In this document: positions 52,601-63,983 of the stretch, piece by piece | Layout: each line of letters begins with the position of its first letter | How positions within the stretch are numbered: the stretch's first letter is position 1 | Assembly (NCBI GenBank): GCA_034190875.2 | Contig: CM067344.1 | Coordinates: 68,208,027-68,272,026, forward strand | DNA: 64,000 bases | From: Urechis unicinctus | Taxonomy: Eukaryota > Annelida > Polychaeta > Xenopneusta > Urechidae | Direction: 5' to 3' | Program-made: the position numbers and the translations under genes | Notes under the pieces: model-generated | The model's input: the letters and a program-made list of their open reading frames with translations, nothing else | Told to the model about the DNA's origin: nothing | Databases searched by the model: none

Positions 52601-55600
52601 GCATAAAATGGCACTCTCACCGCCTCTTCCTGTAAATGTCTCCATCAGAGGGTAATGAAGGTATACAAGACAGGAATATGACCTCTTCCTGTTAATGTCC
52701 CCACCAGAGGGTAATGGAGGTATACAAGACAGGAATATGACCTCTTCCTAAAAATGTCCCCATCAGAGGGTAATGGAGGTATATAAAACTGGAAGTGACC
52801 TCTCAGTTAAGATTAAATCATGTTTCATGGGGCTTGCCATGCCCACGATGTAAATGGAGGTTTATAAAGCTGAGGTAACATCTTCCTCTAACTGCACTCA
52901 CCACGATATTTGAAGAGGTGTAAAAAACCGAAAGTGACCTCCGACTAGTGGTTGGCTCCAGGTGCTCACCTCATGCAGACCCTCTATGGGGTACCCTAGC
53001 GTTAGCCTCTTCTGTAACCTTCTCTACCTGCCCGTCTCGGTGGCACTCGGCCCTGTAAGCCGTTATTTACTCCTTCGAACACATCCATCAGCCTCAACAA
53101 TAGAGAGCCTCGGAACAGAGACAAAAGTGCATAGACGCGGTGGGAAAACAATCTTGGCGAGCATTGGCATCCTGATGCGAATCATGGGTGGTGTTTAAAG
53201 ACGGTGATTGACGGACTGCTTGTGGTTTTTTGGGGGACTAGATCGAGTGGAATGAGAGTTGTGAGGTGTGAGTTAGTTAGAGGGTGATTGGTATTAGCTG
53301 GAGAGAGGAGAGGCCAGGTAGAGATGAGGTGGTAGCAGAGCGTGGATAGAGCACACAACAGGTAAGTTCTCAACTACCTCATTACCAATAACACTCGCCC
53401 CCGCTACCGACCTCCCCCACCCCCACCTCCCGAATCTAGGGATACAGTATCAAATGAAAATTACGCGGAATGCGATATAATAACGTTATGCATAACAGGC
53501 GCTAATCTCAGTCCAGATAAACTCGCTGATTCATTGGACAACCAATGGACAACCTGTGCTAAGTCGGTCACGAAAGAACAATTAGAATACATTGACGAGT
53601 ATATTACAATTGAAGCCATCGGGTCCTTTGTCGAGTTAACCATATTTCAGTCTTCCACCATATCACTAACTCGATGTACCCCTTCCACCATATCACTAAC
53701 TCGATGTACCCCTTCCACCATATCACTAACTCCATGTACCCCTTCCACCATATCACTAACTCGATGTAGCCCTTCCACCATATCACTAACTCGATGTAGC
53801 CCTTCCATAGCACCAACAGCCAGCACAACACACAAGCCATCAGCTCTCATTTATGATATCATAGTGCTCACTCTTAATATGGCTGTCATTGTATACACGT
53901 TTCTGATGCGGGGGGTTGCTTGGGGATCACTTTCTTTAGATCACAGCCAGTTGATGTCTTCCACTTGTCATCTCTCACTGCCGTACGGTTCTTTGAACCA
54001 GCCAGTCTTCTAACCCGCTTGCTGCCACAGCACATTCCTTCTGAGCATCACCACGTGAACCTCTCTCTCTCTTCCCCTTGTGCACTGACCCCGGCCACAC
54101 AGAGGCCCCGACCCACTTCAGCACTAACCATTGTTTGTTACGCACGGTCATGTTAGCGAGAACGTGGATGAGGCCTTCTAGGCTCGCCGCCAGCTGCTAA
54201 TTCAGAGTCTCTGTATTGCCACGATAGAAGCTGACGACACTACAAGTGGCTGTATCTGTGTAAATATGTACCCCAGTTGTACAGCCACTTGCTAGAGCCA
54301 ATAGTTGCACTTGTTCCCCAAGTCAGCTCCCCTCTCCGCCCCCCAACCAGTCAGCTCCCCATTCCACCCCGTCACCTCCCCTCTCCCCCCCAGTCAGCTC
54401 CCCATTCGTCCCCGACAGCTCCCCTCGGGTTTTCGAGGTCCCGCGGCACACCCCTATCCGGGATAAGGCCAAGTGCCCCACCCCCGGCTCCCGTCAGCTC
54501 GCCACTTCGTCCCCCCAGTCAGCTCCTATCAGTTGTCACGTTCGTCACCCGAGCACATTCGTTTGTCAGTTACCCTATGTCAATTGCCCCAATCAGTACT
54601 CACTGATAGTTGCTATGGTCAGGTGGCAAAGACAGATCCCACTGTCAGCAACCCTGGGTCAGTTCCCCCTGGTCAGTGGCCCCAGTCAGCAACCCTGGGT
54701 CAGTTCCCCCTGGTCAATGGCCCCAATCAGCAACCCTGGGTCAGTTCCCCCTGGTCAATGACCCCAGTCAGCAACCCTGGGTCAGTTCCCCCTGGTCAAT
54801 GGCCCCAGTCAGTTACTCCAGGTCAGTGATCCCTGGTCAATGGCCCCAGTCAGTTACTCCAGGTCAGTGATCCCTGGTCAATGGCCCCAGTCAGTTACTC
54901 CAGGTCAGTGATCCCTGGTCAGTTACCGTAGGTCAGCTCACCCCAGTCTGCATATTTGAACAGGTGTTCCGTTTATCTTGCGCTTTTCCAGGACTGGTAT
55001 GTATAACTGTTTGATGCGACGAAAGTCAACAATGCCGATATGAGAGAAGATAAGAAGGTGGGAAAGGAATGTGGTTATTGATGCCCGCGGGTATTATCGC
55101 TAAATATCGAGCCACGGTTGTTTTAACAACAACAACCTACGAATGATCATACGATAATAGATGCTTCAATATTAGCGTGTTTAAGTAGGGGTGGGGGAAG
55201 AGGTTGAGACTTGAAAAAGGTCAAGGTTATATAACTAAGGTAGATGTCTGGTTTCATGACGTGGTTTGGTTGAGCACACAGGCGCTCGCATGAGGGAAAA
55301 AACCAAAGCATATCAGATATTGGTTGGAACGCAACAATGCGGGATTGTTCTTAAAATTTCCGGGTGGAGCAAGGTCAATCTAAAGGTCAGATGTTACGGT
55401 GTTGTTTGGGGTTGTTCGAGTATCACTAATTTACCGTTATCCTGTTAAAGAATCGTATGCTGTTAAAGATGGCATCACATGCTGACTATCGCATAGAGTC
55501 GGGTAAGGATAACTGATTCTCATATTAAAAACACACGTGGTTATAATACCCCGGGGTGTTGGCGTATTGTATCTTGTGCCCCATTCATCACCATAATAAT

Positions 55601-58600
55601 CACCCATGATGCAGATGCTACAGGGACGTTAAACCCTATACTTTTCATTTATCACTCGGGGAAGAGCAAGAAATACTAGTTTATGGTGACTAAGTATCTT
55701 CATGGGTACGAGTGCATTTTTGGAAGGGTGTCGGCCTCATCCGATGTCACGGTTTAGCACCATAAAGCCAGTATTGGCAGTCGCGTTTCTCAAACATCAA
55801 CTGCTTTGTGTTTCTGCTGAAGTAAGTATACACAAGCCCTACAGGACGTCTTTGTAGACATATAATGAAATGATACTTCCGCGAAGGGCTAAATATACCC
55901 GAGCAAGAAGTGATGATGTATCCATGGTAACAACTAAAGATACTCACGAAGTAAGACATAAGCAAGACTGGACAACTATCCGTAAGCGCCTAGCTTTATA
56001 GCTCAGGACGGAAAGACTCCCTAGACACCTATAAAGACGCCTAGAAAGTGAAGCTTAATACACATTGAGAAGGCGACTGGCGCGTTGTTCGGATGCTAAA
56101 CACGTCGATTATGACTGCTAGCTGCATCTATCGCCTAATCATTCATTATTCAAAGTACATATGGTAATTGGCAACTCACGCATAGTAAGCCCGGGTTGGG
56201 GGTGGGGGGGTTGGTGGGAGACTTTTCACCCGTCTCGGAACACATCGGTACACACAGCCCCAATAAAGACGGACGATATACTTCCTATGTATAATTCTAC
56301 AGGGGCAGAACATGGTGGGTGTGGTGTGTTTCCGGGGGATATGGAAATCAACTATACCGGGGAGCAGGTGAGGGAGGGGCTGTGCTACAGGCCCGCGCGG
56401 TTTGGGGTTTAGGCGGGGATAGGTAGGTTGATAAACAGACAATCGCCTTCCTGGAATCATGATAAAAGATGCCGCGGTTGAGCGGTTCTGTATATATAGA
56501 GTCAGTCTTAAGCGTGTTGAGAGCCAGATAGTCAGCTGGTCAGACAATATAATGGAGAATACGATCAGAAGTAGGTGTGGCGGTTCGGCATCGAGGATAG
56601 GACGTACCCTCCTCTGTGACAGTATACTCAATGCTGCGATAGAACTTCAAGCACTCAAGTCATCAAACTCCCCTCTCTTCTTGCTTCTCATGTATAAAGA
56701 CTTTATACATGAGAAGCCAAACATAGAAATGTCCATCAGGAAACCCGATGCAACGAAGCATTACATGTGCACGAAATAGCCAACAGATAGCTGTCACGTG
56801 TCATGTAGCTATCACCTTTACAGATCGCCACGCCCCCTTAGGCTCAGTATCAGCACTATCTTCTAACGAGACGATTAAATAGTCGCAAGACAGAAGTAAC
56901 TAGGCTAATCCGAGTCGCCCGCGGGCCCATCCACGTTCACTTGCTATCACACTTCACCGAGAGCAAATCTTAACAAGCAATCAAACAATATATGGTCAGT
57001 ATCATACCACAGAAGACGATGGAAACACCGCGATCACGCATACAACAGAAAGCCCACTCTGCAAAATCAAGGGTTGTTCCTTGAAGCATTGGGGAGCCTT
57101 TAATATGGAGGGTCTCACAGTGACATGACATGACGCCTGGCCCCCACCTCCACGCCTCTCACAAACAGGCAAATTATCCACTAGATTTATCCAACGGAAA
57201 TGAAGAAACGTGATTAATGTCTCAAACATCAAGGGGTGCACATTAAACAGAAAATGTACCTCAAGAACATTCTGACAAGAATGAAAATATTCTTTGCCCA
57301 CAAGCAACAAACAACTTCCGTGAAATAAACCAAGGGCCCATTTCCGTGAGTTTATATCATTGACAGGTTTAACAGCGTATGGTCAACACAGCAAAAATAC
57401 AGTTTTCTAAACAAGAGGTCAATAGGACTCGAATCTCTACTGCTTTTGACCAGATTTTCAATCAAACGTTATGACAAGATTTTATAATAACGTTTACAGG
57501 TTTATATTGTATTCGATGGCGCATTTTGAGCTGTCACAGAGACGTCACATTTTGCCACATTGGCCCAGAAATTGAACCACACAAACGAAGTATATGTTTA
57601 GATGTTTCAGTAAGCGCTTTTATAACATTCCGCAAGTTAAATTGACAAAACATCCCCTCTAAATGCACCAGATATTCAGTATTTGTTGGTATGACATTGG
57701 AAATGATGTCAAGGTCAAGGCTGACCACCACAATTTAAGATCCCAACAGACTTTATTTTGGCTTAAAAGTAATAAGAGCAGTTCAAATACCCTGTGGGCA
57801 ATAGTGCATGGTAGTGTTGCTGGGCTTAATATAATGAACGAATGATATTGAACTAATCAACACTAGTAGATGGCATAATGCAATGACATGTAAGTGCCAG
57901 GCACTGACCGTTGTCAAAGCAGATGTTGCCCAGGGCGCGACACGTCTGTATAGATGTGTCCACATCAGCAGCATCCATGACAGCCAGTAGAGGTGGAACC
58001 ACGCCCTCTCTGACGCATGGCTCCCGTGCAGACTCTATACCACAAACACACAGTAATCAGGGAAGTCAATAATGCACAACCACACTCAGTCACCATCTAA
58101 AGTCACAGTCCAGCTACACTGTCACCACCTGCATTTAGTCCAGGTACATTCAATCACCACCTGCCCTCACAGACAAACTATACTCAGTCGCCACCTGCAG
58201 TCACAGTGCAGCAAAACTTAATCACCACCTGAAGTCAGTCTAGCTACACTCGGTCACCACCTGAAGTCAGTCTAGCTACACTCAGTCACCACCTGTAGTC
58301 CCAATCCAGCTACACTCAGTCACCACCTGAAGTCAATCTAACTACACTCAGTCACCACCTGTAGTCCCAATCCAGCTACGCTCAGTCACCACCTGAAGTC
58401 AGTCTAGCTACACTCAGCAACACCTGTAGTCCAAGCCCAGCTGCACACAGTCATCACCAGTAATCACAGTCTAGTTACACTCAGTCACCACCTGTAGTCA
58501 TGGCCTAGCTTATTTCAGTCACCACCTGTAGTCATGGCCTAGCTTATTTCAGTCATCACCAGTAATCACAGTCTAGTTACACTCAGTCACCACCTGTAGT

Positions 58601-60847
58601 CATGGCCTAGCTTATTTCAGTCACCACCTGTAGTCATGGCCTAGCTTATTTCAGTCATCACCAGTAATCACAGTCTAGTTACACTCAGTCACCACCTGTA
58701 GTCATGGCCTAGCTTATTTCAGTCACCACCTGAAGTCATGGCCTAGCTTATTTCAGTCACCACCTGAAGTCATGGCCTAGCTTATTTCAGTCACCACCTG
58801 TGGGCTAGCTATACTCACAAGTCACCAGCAGTGGTCAATGCGTCGCAGCACTCCGACACCTGGTATGACTACTAACCCAGTAGCTTCAAGTTTTTGTTTA
58901 CTGACATTAAAATCATTTATCAAACACTATGAGGATACCTTATCAACAGTCTTACAAGAGGGACGTTCGTATTAATCTAAAACATGGACACCCCAAGGCA
59001 ATTGAGGCACATTGATGAGGGAATTCAGAGAGTAACCAATGTTGAACATTAATTAACCCATACAGCACATCTGATCCCTATATTCTCTGGTGATGACTTC
59101 AATGTCATTTATGAGAATAGTTGGAGGCTATGGGTCTGCAGAGGTTGCCTAGGCAACAATAAGCACCCAAAACTAGTCTATTATATCAAACAATCAATAA
59201 ACTAGAAAACAAGTTGCTTCAACATCATATACACAACCTTCAGTGTGACCTACCACATGCCTTTCATCATGACCTCCAACAGACACCACATTTGACCTCC
59301 ATCTCGACTTCACCCATAACCCCTCTCATACAACCCCATAACTCTACGCACCAGTTTTGGCCAGTTCAGCAAGCAGTTGAGCAGCTTTTGCACAGTCCTC
59401 CGTCGATGAGGATGAGAGAGGCTCTCGAAGACTGCTAAGTAAACCCAGCTCAATTGCCTTCTCTGTCAACACCTGACGATCTGAGCCTGACAAAACAAAT
59501 GTTGTCTTACAGAAAAAAACAAATATTATTGGCATTACATCATGTGAATATGGTTATGACATGTGTATCGTGGCGATGACATGTGTATCTTGGCGATGAC
59601 AAATGTATCTTGGCGATGACATGTGTTTATATTGGTGATGACATGTGTATCACTGTGATGACATGTGTATCATGGTGATGACATGTGTATCTTGGTGATG
59701 ACATGTGTATCATGGTGATGACATGTGTGTCATGGTGATGACGTGTGTATCTTGGTGATGACATGTGTATGATGGTGATGACATGTGTATGATGGTGATG
59801 ACATGTGTATCTTGGTGATGACATGTGTATCATGGTGATGACATGTGTGTCATGGTGATGACATGTGTATCTTGGTGATGACATGTGTATCTTGGTGATG
59901 ACTTAGTGTATCTTGGTGATATCTTGGTGATGACATGTGTATCATGGTGATGACTAGTGTATCTTGGTGATGACATGTGTATCTTGGTGATGACATGTGT
60001 ATCATGGTGATGACATGTGTATCTTGGTGATGACATGTGTATCATGGTGATGACATGTGTATCTTGGTGATGACATGTGTGTCATGGTGATGACATATGT
60101 GTCATGGTGATGACATGTGTATCATGGTGATGACATGTGTATCTTGGTGATGACATGTGTATCATGGTGATGACATGTGTATCTTGGTGATGACATGTGT
60201 GTCACTGTGATGACATGTGTATCTTGGTGATGACATGTGTATCATGGTGATGAATTGTGGGGTTGTATAAAGAAACTACACATACCATGACCAGTTATTT
60301 GTCACGAGATGCAAGCCGAGTACCACAATAATCAACAAGTTCTTAATCTACCTGCATCGTCCAGTATATCCAGGATATGTTGACATGGTGCTACACAGCT
60401 CCCTAGGCCCCCTGGCCACCCGCATCGCCTCCACAAACTCCTCTAGTCTTTCAGCTGTCATCACACAGTTGCCATCACACACAGACATAGCTGTCATCAT
60501 ACCGAGTACAAACAGCTGCCATCATCAACATAAAAGACACATCCATTATAATAAAGAAAAACACAGCTGCCATCCTCAGTGTACACATACAGCTGACATC
60601 ACACACAGGGTACACATACAGCTGTCACCACACAAGTAACTTGCCTAACATAGAGCTATCTTGAATTTAATTCCATCTCTTGTCACACAGCAGTCAGCAG
60701 GTTTCAAGAAAATGATAATTCTAACCTTTCCATTACTTGTCAAAATCTATTTTAATTATTCAAGTTAACATTGGCTTTAATCAACCCAATGTGTTGTTGA
60801 TGAGACTTTTCAATAGTTGGACAGACAAAGTAGTTTGACTTACCCAT
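43678..60847 (-). CDS. RAP1GDS1: RAP1GDS1 / SmgGDS, armadillo-repeat GTPase chaperone
   Basis: Armadillo-repeat protein that binds Rho and Rap GTPases with polybasic prenylated tails and promotes exchange and trafficking. Exons (minus): 60844-60847, 60352-60454, 59352-59486, 57909-58034, 49397-49543, 46780-46908, 46252-46377, 45988-46131, 45721-45852, 45386-45535, 45154-45279, 44878-44967, 44464-44640, 44043-44171, 43678-43802; about 613 residues (human 607). Exons 3-14 all begin and end in phase 1 and each carries about one ARM repeat. Diagnostic segments: TCRALGNICFDN, LQTAGALAMGNFARS, HAVLSALRNLAIP, AVQFKLLATFRMLVDGQ, WCSTEDHAGVKG, SEHSVMQNEAIMALTLVAS, and the end HSHEDKSVKKSAKALSELL. Exon 1 supplies only ATGG. 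Exon 2 as read is one base out of frame between its halves. Introns 2-4 are rich in minisatellites; intron 5 holds a transposase remnant. Confidence 0.93.
44390..44445 (+). repeat. Dispersed element, copy 2
   Basis: Shares aggtaagtata, cacaccaacac and ggtgcctata blocks with 25119-25175 in the same order. Lies in RAP1GDS1 intron 13, about 20 bp from the exon 13 donor (minus strand). Confidence 0.7.
46437..46482 (+). repeat. Poly-G tract in RAP1GDS1 intron 6
   Basis: Runs of 18 and 12 G and further short runs. Reads as C runs on the gene's sense strand. Could form G-quadruplex; length is likely unreliable. Confidence 0.9.
47085..47215 (+). repeat. Short imperfect tandem repeat
   Basis: Three diverged copies built around atagcag, acttatgtaacaagggaaga and caat, in RAP1GDS1 intron 5. 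Confidence 0.7.
47470..47905 (-). pseudogene. Pogo/Tigger-like transposase fragment
   Basis: The minus strand encodes the end of a DDE endonuclease of the pogo/Tigger type. TSNRTQPFDRSVFQSLKSKW matches the conserved TQPLD block, RVAVGHAQCFPLFIRAWEES follows, then GFKATGIYPYNPGAIPDKAY, a C-terminal signature of these transposases. A TAG stop at 47863-47865 interrupts the frame just after DIILLE, where the family normally continues. The upstream DNA-binding and catalytic parts are absent, so it is a dead fragment. It sits in RAP1GDS1 intron 5, same strand as the gene. Confidence 0.85.
49745..50390 (+). repeat. 650-bp polypurine tract
   Basis: Almost pure G and A (ggggagagagga-like units, with occasional T as gatgtg) in RAP1GDS1 intron 4, so polypyrimidine in the transcript. 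The minus-strand 265-codon frame (Ser/Pro/His/Leu only) is compositional, not a gene. Potential triplex or quadruplex DNA. Confidence 0.92.
50612..50807 (+). repeat. 48-bp tandem repeat, 4 copies
   Basis: Unit acagagggtgggaggcagtg, then tcggggcaagggaattaatctaaaacga. The first copy is more diverged. The period is a multiple of three and free of stops in one frame on each strand, which explains the open frames here. RAP1GDS1 intron 4. Confidence 0.93.
51163..51700 (+). repeat. 27-bp minisatellite
   Basis: About 20 copies of acaggtgagaactacaccac plus acaaata, diverging at both ends. Each unit translates as TGENYTTQI in one frame; there is no start or stop context of a gene. RAP1GDS1 intron 4. 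Confidence 0.93.
52617..52800 (+). repeat. 62-bp tandem repeat, 3 copies
   Basis: Unit tgacctcttcctgttaatgt, then ccccatcagagggtaatggaggtatacaagacaggaata. Weaker traces continue to about 52930. RAP1GDS1 intron 4. Confidence 0.9.
53651..53808 (+). repeat. 30-bp tandem repeat
   Basis: Just over five near-identical copies of cttccaccatatcactaact plus cgatgtaccc. RAP1GDS1 intron 4. Confidence 0.95.
54640..54945 (+). repeat. 41-bp minisatellite and variants
   Basis: Units of cagttccccctggtcaatgg, then ccccagtcagcaaccctgggt, changing downstream to a variant with cagttactccaggtcagtga. A looser C-rich relative with gtcagctcccc begins near 54320. RAP1GDS1 intron 4. Confidence 0.9.
55623..55645 (-). 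repeat. Dispersed element, partial copy 3
   Basis: The reverse complement (aagtatagggtttaacgtcc) matches the start of the 44390 copy (aagtatagggtttaatgg). Only this end is recognisable. Confidence 0.5.
56683..56717. repeat. Perfect 17-bp-arm palindrome
   Basis: GCTTCTCATGTATAAAG, a single central A, then the exact reverse complement CTTTATACATGAGAAGC. RAP1GDS1 intron 4. Confidence 0.97.
58085..58815 (+). repeat. About 31-bp minisatellite
   Basis: Units of cagtctagctacactcagtc plus accacctgaagt, switching after 58500 to a higher-order form with catggcctagcttatttcag. RAP1GDS1 intron 3, beginning about 50 bp from the exon 4 acceptor. Confidence 0.92.
59545..60250 (+). repeat. 20-bp minisatellite
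   Basis: About 35 copies of gatgacatgtgtatcttggt with cat/ctt variants. Fills most of RAP1GDS1 intron 2. Confidence 0.97.
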
Positions 60848-61279
60848 GATGAATCACCGACTCAGAAGCAGTCAACGAAGCTACAACATTGACATGGCCC
60901 CTTATCCAACCTGGTCTGACAGGGAAGGAGTCGGTTAAGAAGGTGATGTTGAGGAGGGTAGATGATTAAGACTGGTACTGGTTGTCACAGGACACAAGGC
61001 AGCTCACAGCCAGTAGACACAGGACTCTCAGGGTAGACAGAGAGGCTTCTGTTCACTGCAAGATATACAGGAGATTTAGTGGCTGATATTGACTTGTAAT
61101 GGCAGCCATGGAGCTGGGTTGGGTGGAGTAGCGGGATGGTATGGAGTGTGCAGGCTGACGACCAGCGTACAGGCTCATGGGCTGTCAGAAGTAGGGAAAG
61201 GGGTGGGGCTGCATGAAGCAGGAGCTGTGGACATCAATGGTTAGGGGGTGTGGGGGGGTGGGGGGGGGGTACAAAGATA

Positions 61280-62027
61280 GAAGACAATGACTGGGTTTGT
61301 CACCATGAGACAATGACTGGGTTTGTCACCATGGGACAATGACTGGGTTTGTCACGATGAGACAGTGACTGACAATGACTGGGTTTGTCACCATGAGACA
61401 ATGACTGGGTTTGTCACCATGAGACAATTACTGGGTTTGTCACCATGAGACAATGACTGGGTTTGTCACCATGAGACAATGACTGGGTTTGTCACCATGA
61501 GACAATGACTGGGTTTGTCACTATGAGACAGTGACTGAGTTTGTCACCATGAGACAATGACTGGGTTTGTCACCATGAGGCAATGACTGGGTTTGTCACC
61601 TTGAGACAGTGACTGACAATGACTGGGTTTGTCACCATGAGACAGTGACTGACAATGACTGGGTTTGTCACCATGAGACAATGACTGGGTTTGTCACCAT
61701 GAGACAGTGACTGAGTTTGTCACCATTAGACAGTGACTGAGTTTGTCACCATGAGACAATGACTGGGTTTGTTACCATGAGACAGTGACTGGGTTTGTCA
61801 CCATGAGACAATGACTGGGCTTGTCACCATGAGACAATGACTGGGTTTGTCACCATGAGGCAATGACTGGGTTTGTCACCATGAGACAGTGACTGACAAT
61901 GATTGGGTTTGTCACCATGAGACAGTGACTGAGTTTGTCACCATGAGACAGTGGCTGGGTTTGTCACCATGAGACAGTAACTGAGTTTGTCACCATGAGA
62001 CAATGACTGGGTTTGTCACCATGAGAA
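61280..62027 (+). repeat. 26-bp minisatellite
   Basis: About 28 copies of gacaatgactgggtttgtca plus ccatga, with some units carrying an extra gacagtgact. Starts and ends next to poly-G runs. Confidence 0.97.
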
Positions 62028-62848
62028 AGGTTTGGGGGGGGGGGGGGGGTGGGGGGGTGGTATACATGTGCCGGGCGACAGGGTATGTTTTTTCGGCCTC
62101 TTGACTTGTACGATGGGTTTTGTTGGGCCTCGTACTAATACAATGGGGTATGTTTTTCAGCTGCAATCTTTTTTATGGCTTTCTTTTGTACGACGGGGTA
62201 TGTTTTTCTCTTCCCATCTGTACAGCAGGTTTAATTTATAATTTGTTTCAGCATGTCCGACACTTTTATTCTACAACGGGTTATACATTAGCATAATACC
62301 TTGTACGACTGGTTATACATTCGCATAATAACTTGTACTTGTACGTTTGCTTTTGGCCATTTTCATTGATATGTGTGTGTGTGCGTGCATGCGTAATGCG
62401 AAATATCATATGATATTTCACCCAATTGCAATTTGTGAGCTTCATTCCCTAGCCAACAGTGTAGACCAAACGTTCATTAGATCTTGCGAAAAGCGATACC
62501 GCGAGGCAGACTTTTCAGATTGATGCTCCAATCGACCCTGCACATATATATGCCAGCCTTCTTGTTGTCATTATTCCTACAAACCTCGAATATATTGGTA
62601 TCATTTTAGAGAAGGTATAACATCGACATAGACTGGGAACTTTGTGAGGAGGCGAAGCTGGTCGTAACTCAATTCACCATTGTAAAAGTATTATAACGTT
62701 GATTAAACCCCATGCGTCATAAAACGGTTATTTTGATCGTAGATGAGCGGCCACCGTGGTGCATTGCTGTTTTTTTTTATATGAGCTGTTGAAACTGGAT
62801 TGGCTAATTCATTGTATCCGGCCTGGGAGGCGCGTTGAATTTATGACT

Positions 62849-62869
62849 CACCTGTCCATTGGACAGGTG
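62849..62869. repeat. 10-bp-arm palindrome
   Basis: CACCTGTCCA, one central T, TGGACAGGTG. Both arms carry the E-box CACCTG/CAGGTG. Confidence 0.9.
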
Positions 62870-63940
62870 GACGTGTCTCTGGCTAAGACCCTGATTGCAC
62901 TGTTAATAAATCAGAACGCATGAAGTGTTTGGGATTCCCCGGGCGTTTTTACTCAAGCAGTTCAGGCCCAAGAACTTGTGCAGGCTCCAAGTATTTGATT
63001 TTGAATGCAAAAATGTTCAGAACTTCTGACAAGAACGAATTATGTAATCATATGATGGGGCCCGATCTGATAAGATTGTGCCGAACGGAACGCGGGGTTG
63101 AATAGTTTGTGACTGAGTTCAGACTGTCCTCCCTGCTAGAACATGAGTCTCAGCCTCTCGATTCGGGCACTGTGGATTATCAGCCCCATGTTTCCGGACC
63201 CGGGCCATTTCAGTGGTACACACGGACTTAATCACTATGATCATTAGTATTAGCAGATTCGACAGCATAACCGGCAAAAGAGACAAGCGACAGTCAGCGA
63301 AAAAGATTGGTATAAACATAAGTAAAGAACGGTACCGTCGGAAATTCAGCAGTTGTAATACTTACGGATAAAAGATACACAGTGTCAAATATATCCTTAC
63401 AGCATCCTGTATTATAATTGTCCCCTGAGGCCTAAATGAGATTATTTTAGTCAAATTTACGCCAAAACGAGGCAGACATAACATACAGTGGTCATTTGAA
63501 ATAACCCAGACCCTCAAAGAGCATCATTTGTTTGTTCCAAATACACATCTAATGCTTACATATGGTGACTAGGCAGTAAGTGCATACAAGAGATTTTGCC
63601 ATACTTGTTTTTGTAATTTTAACATTTATTCATCGTATCCCCAGGATCGGGCTGTTTTTATTAAAAAAAATGTTGAATGACGTTACCTTGTGTTTGTATC
63701 ATAACGTATTTCATTCGTTATGATTAAGCTCACAAATCATGAGGTTCAAAGTGATCATGATGACCGACTTTAGTGATGTCAAATCGTAGAAATTGATTAT
63801 GTCAGATAAACTCGACTTATTATCAATCCATTATCATTCAAGCTTTTTATCTAAATTTGAATTATTACACACTGAGTTTAATTACAGAGAAAAAAAATTT
63901 CAGTAAAGGCTTGATTGAATAACTTTTCTGAAGCTCAGTA

Positions 63941-63983
63941 CCAAGGAGTTATAACCAATAGCTTAGGTTATATAACTCCTTGG
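63941..63983. repeat. Inverted repeat near the right edge
   Basis: CCAAGGAGTTATA (63941-63953) and TATAACTCCTTGG (63971-63983) are exact reverse complements, separated by 17 bp. The flanks (cagtac / cagtacc) add weaker similarity. Confidence 0.85.

Noticed and set aside
59627-60045. Met-Ser-Ser-Pro-Arg repeat frames on the minus strand
   Set aside because: Translation of the 20-bp minisatellite in RAP1GDS1 intron 2.
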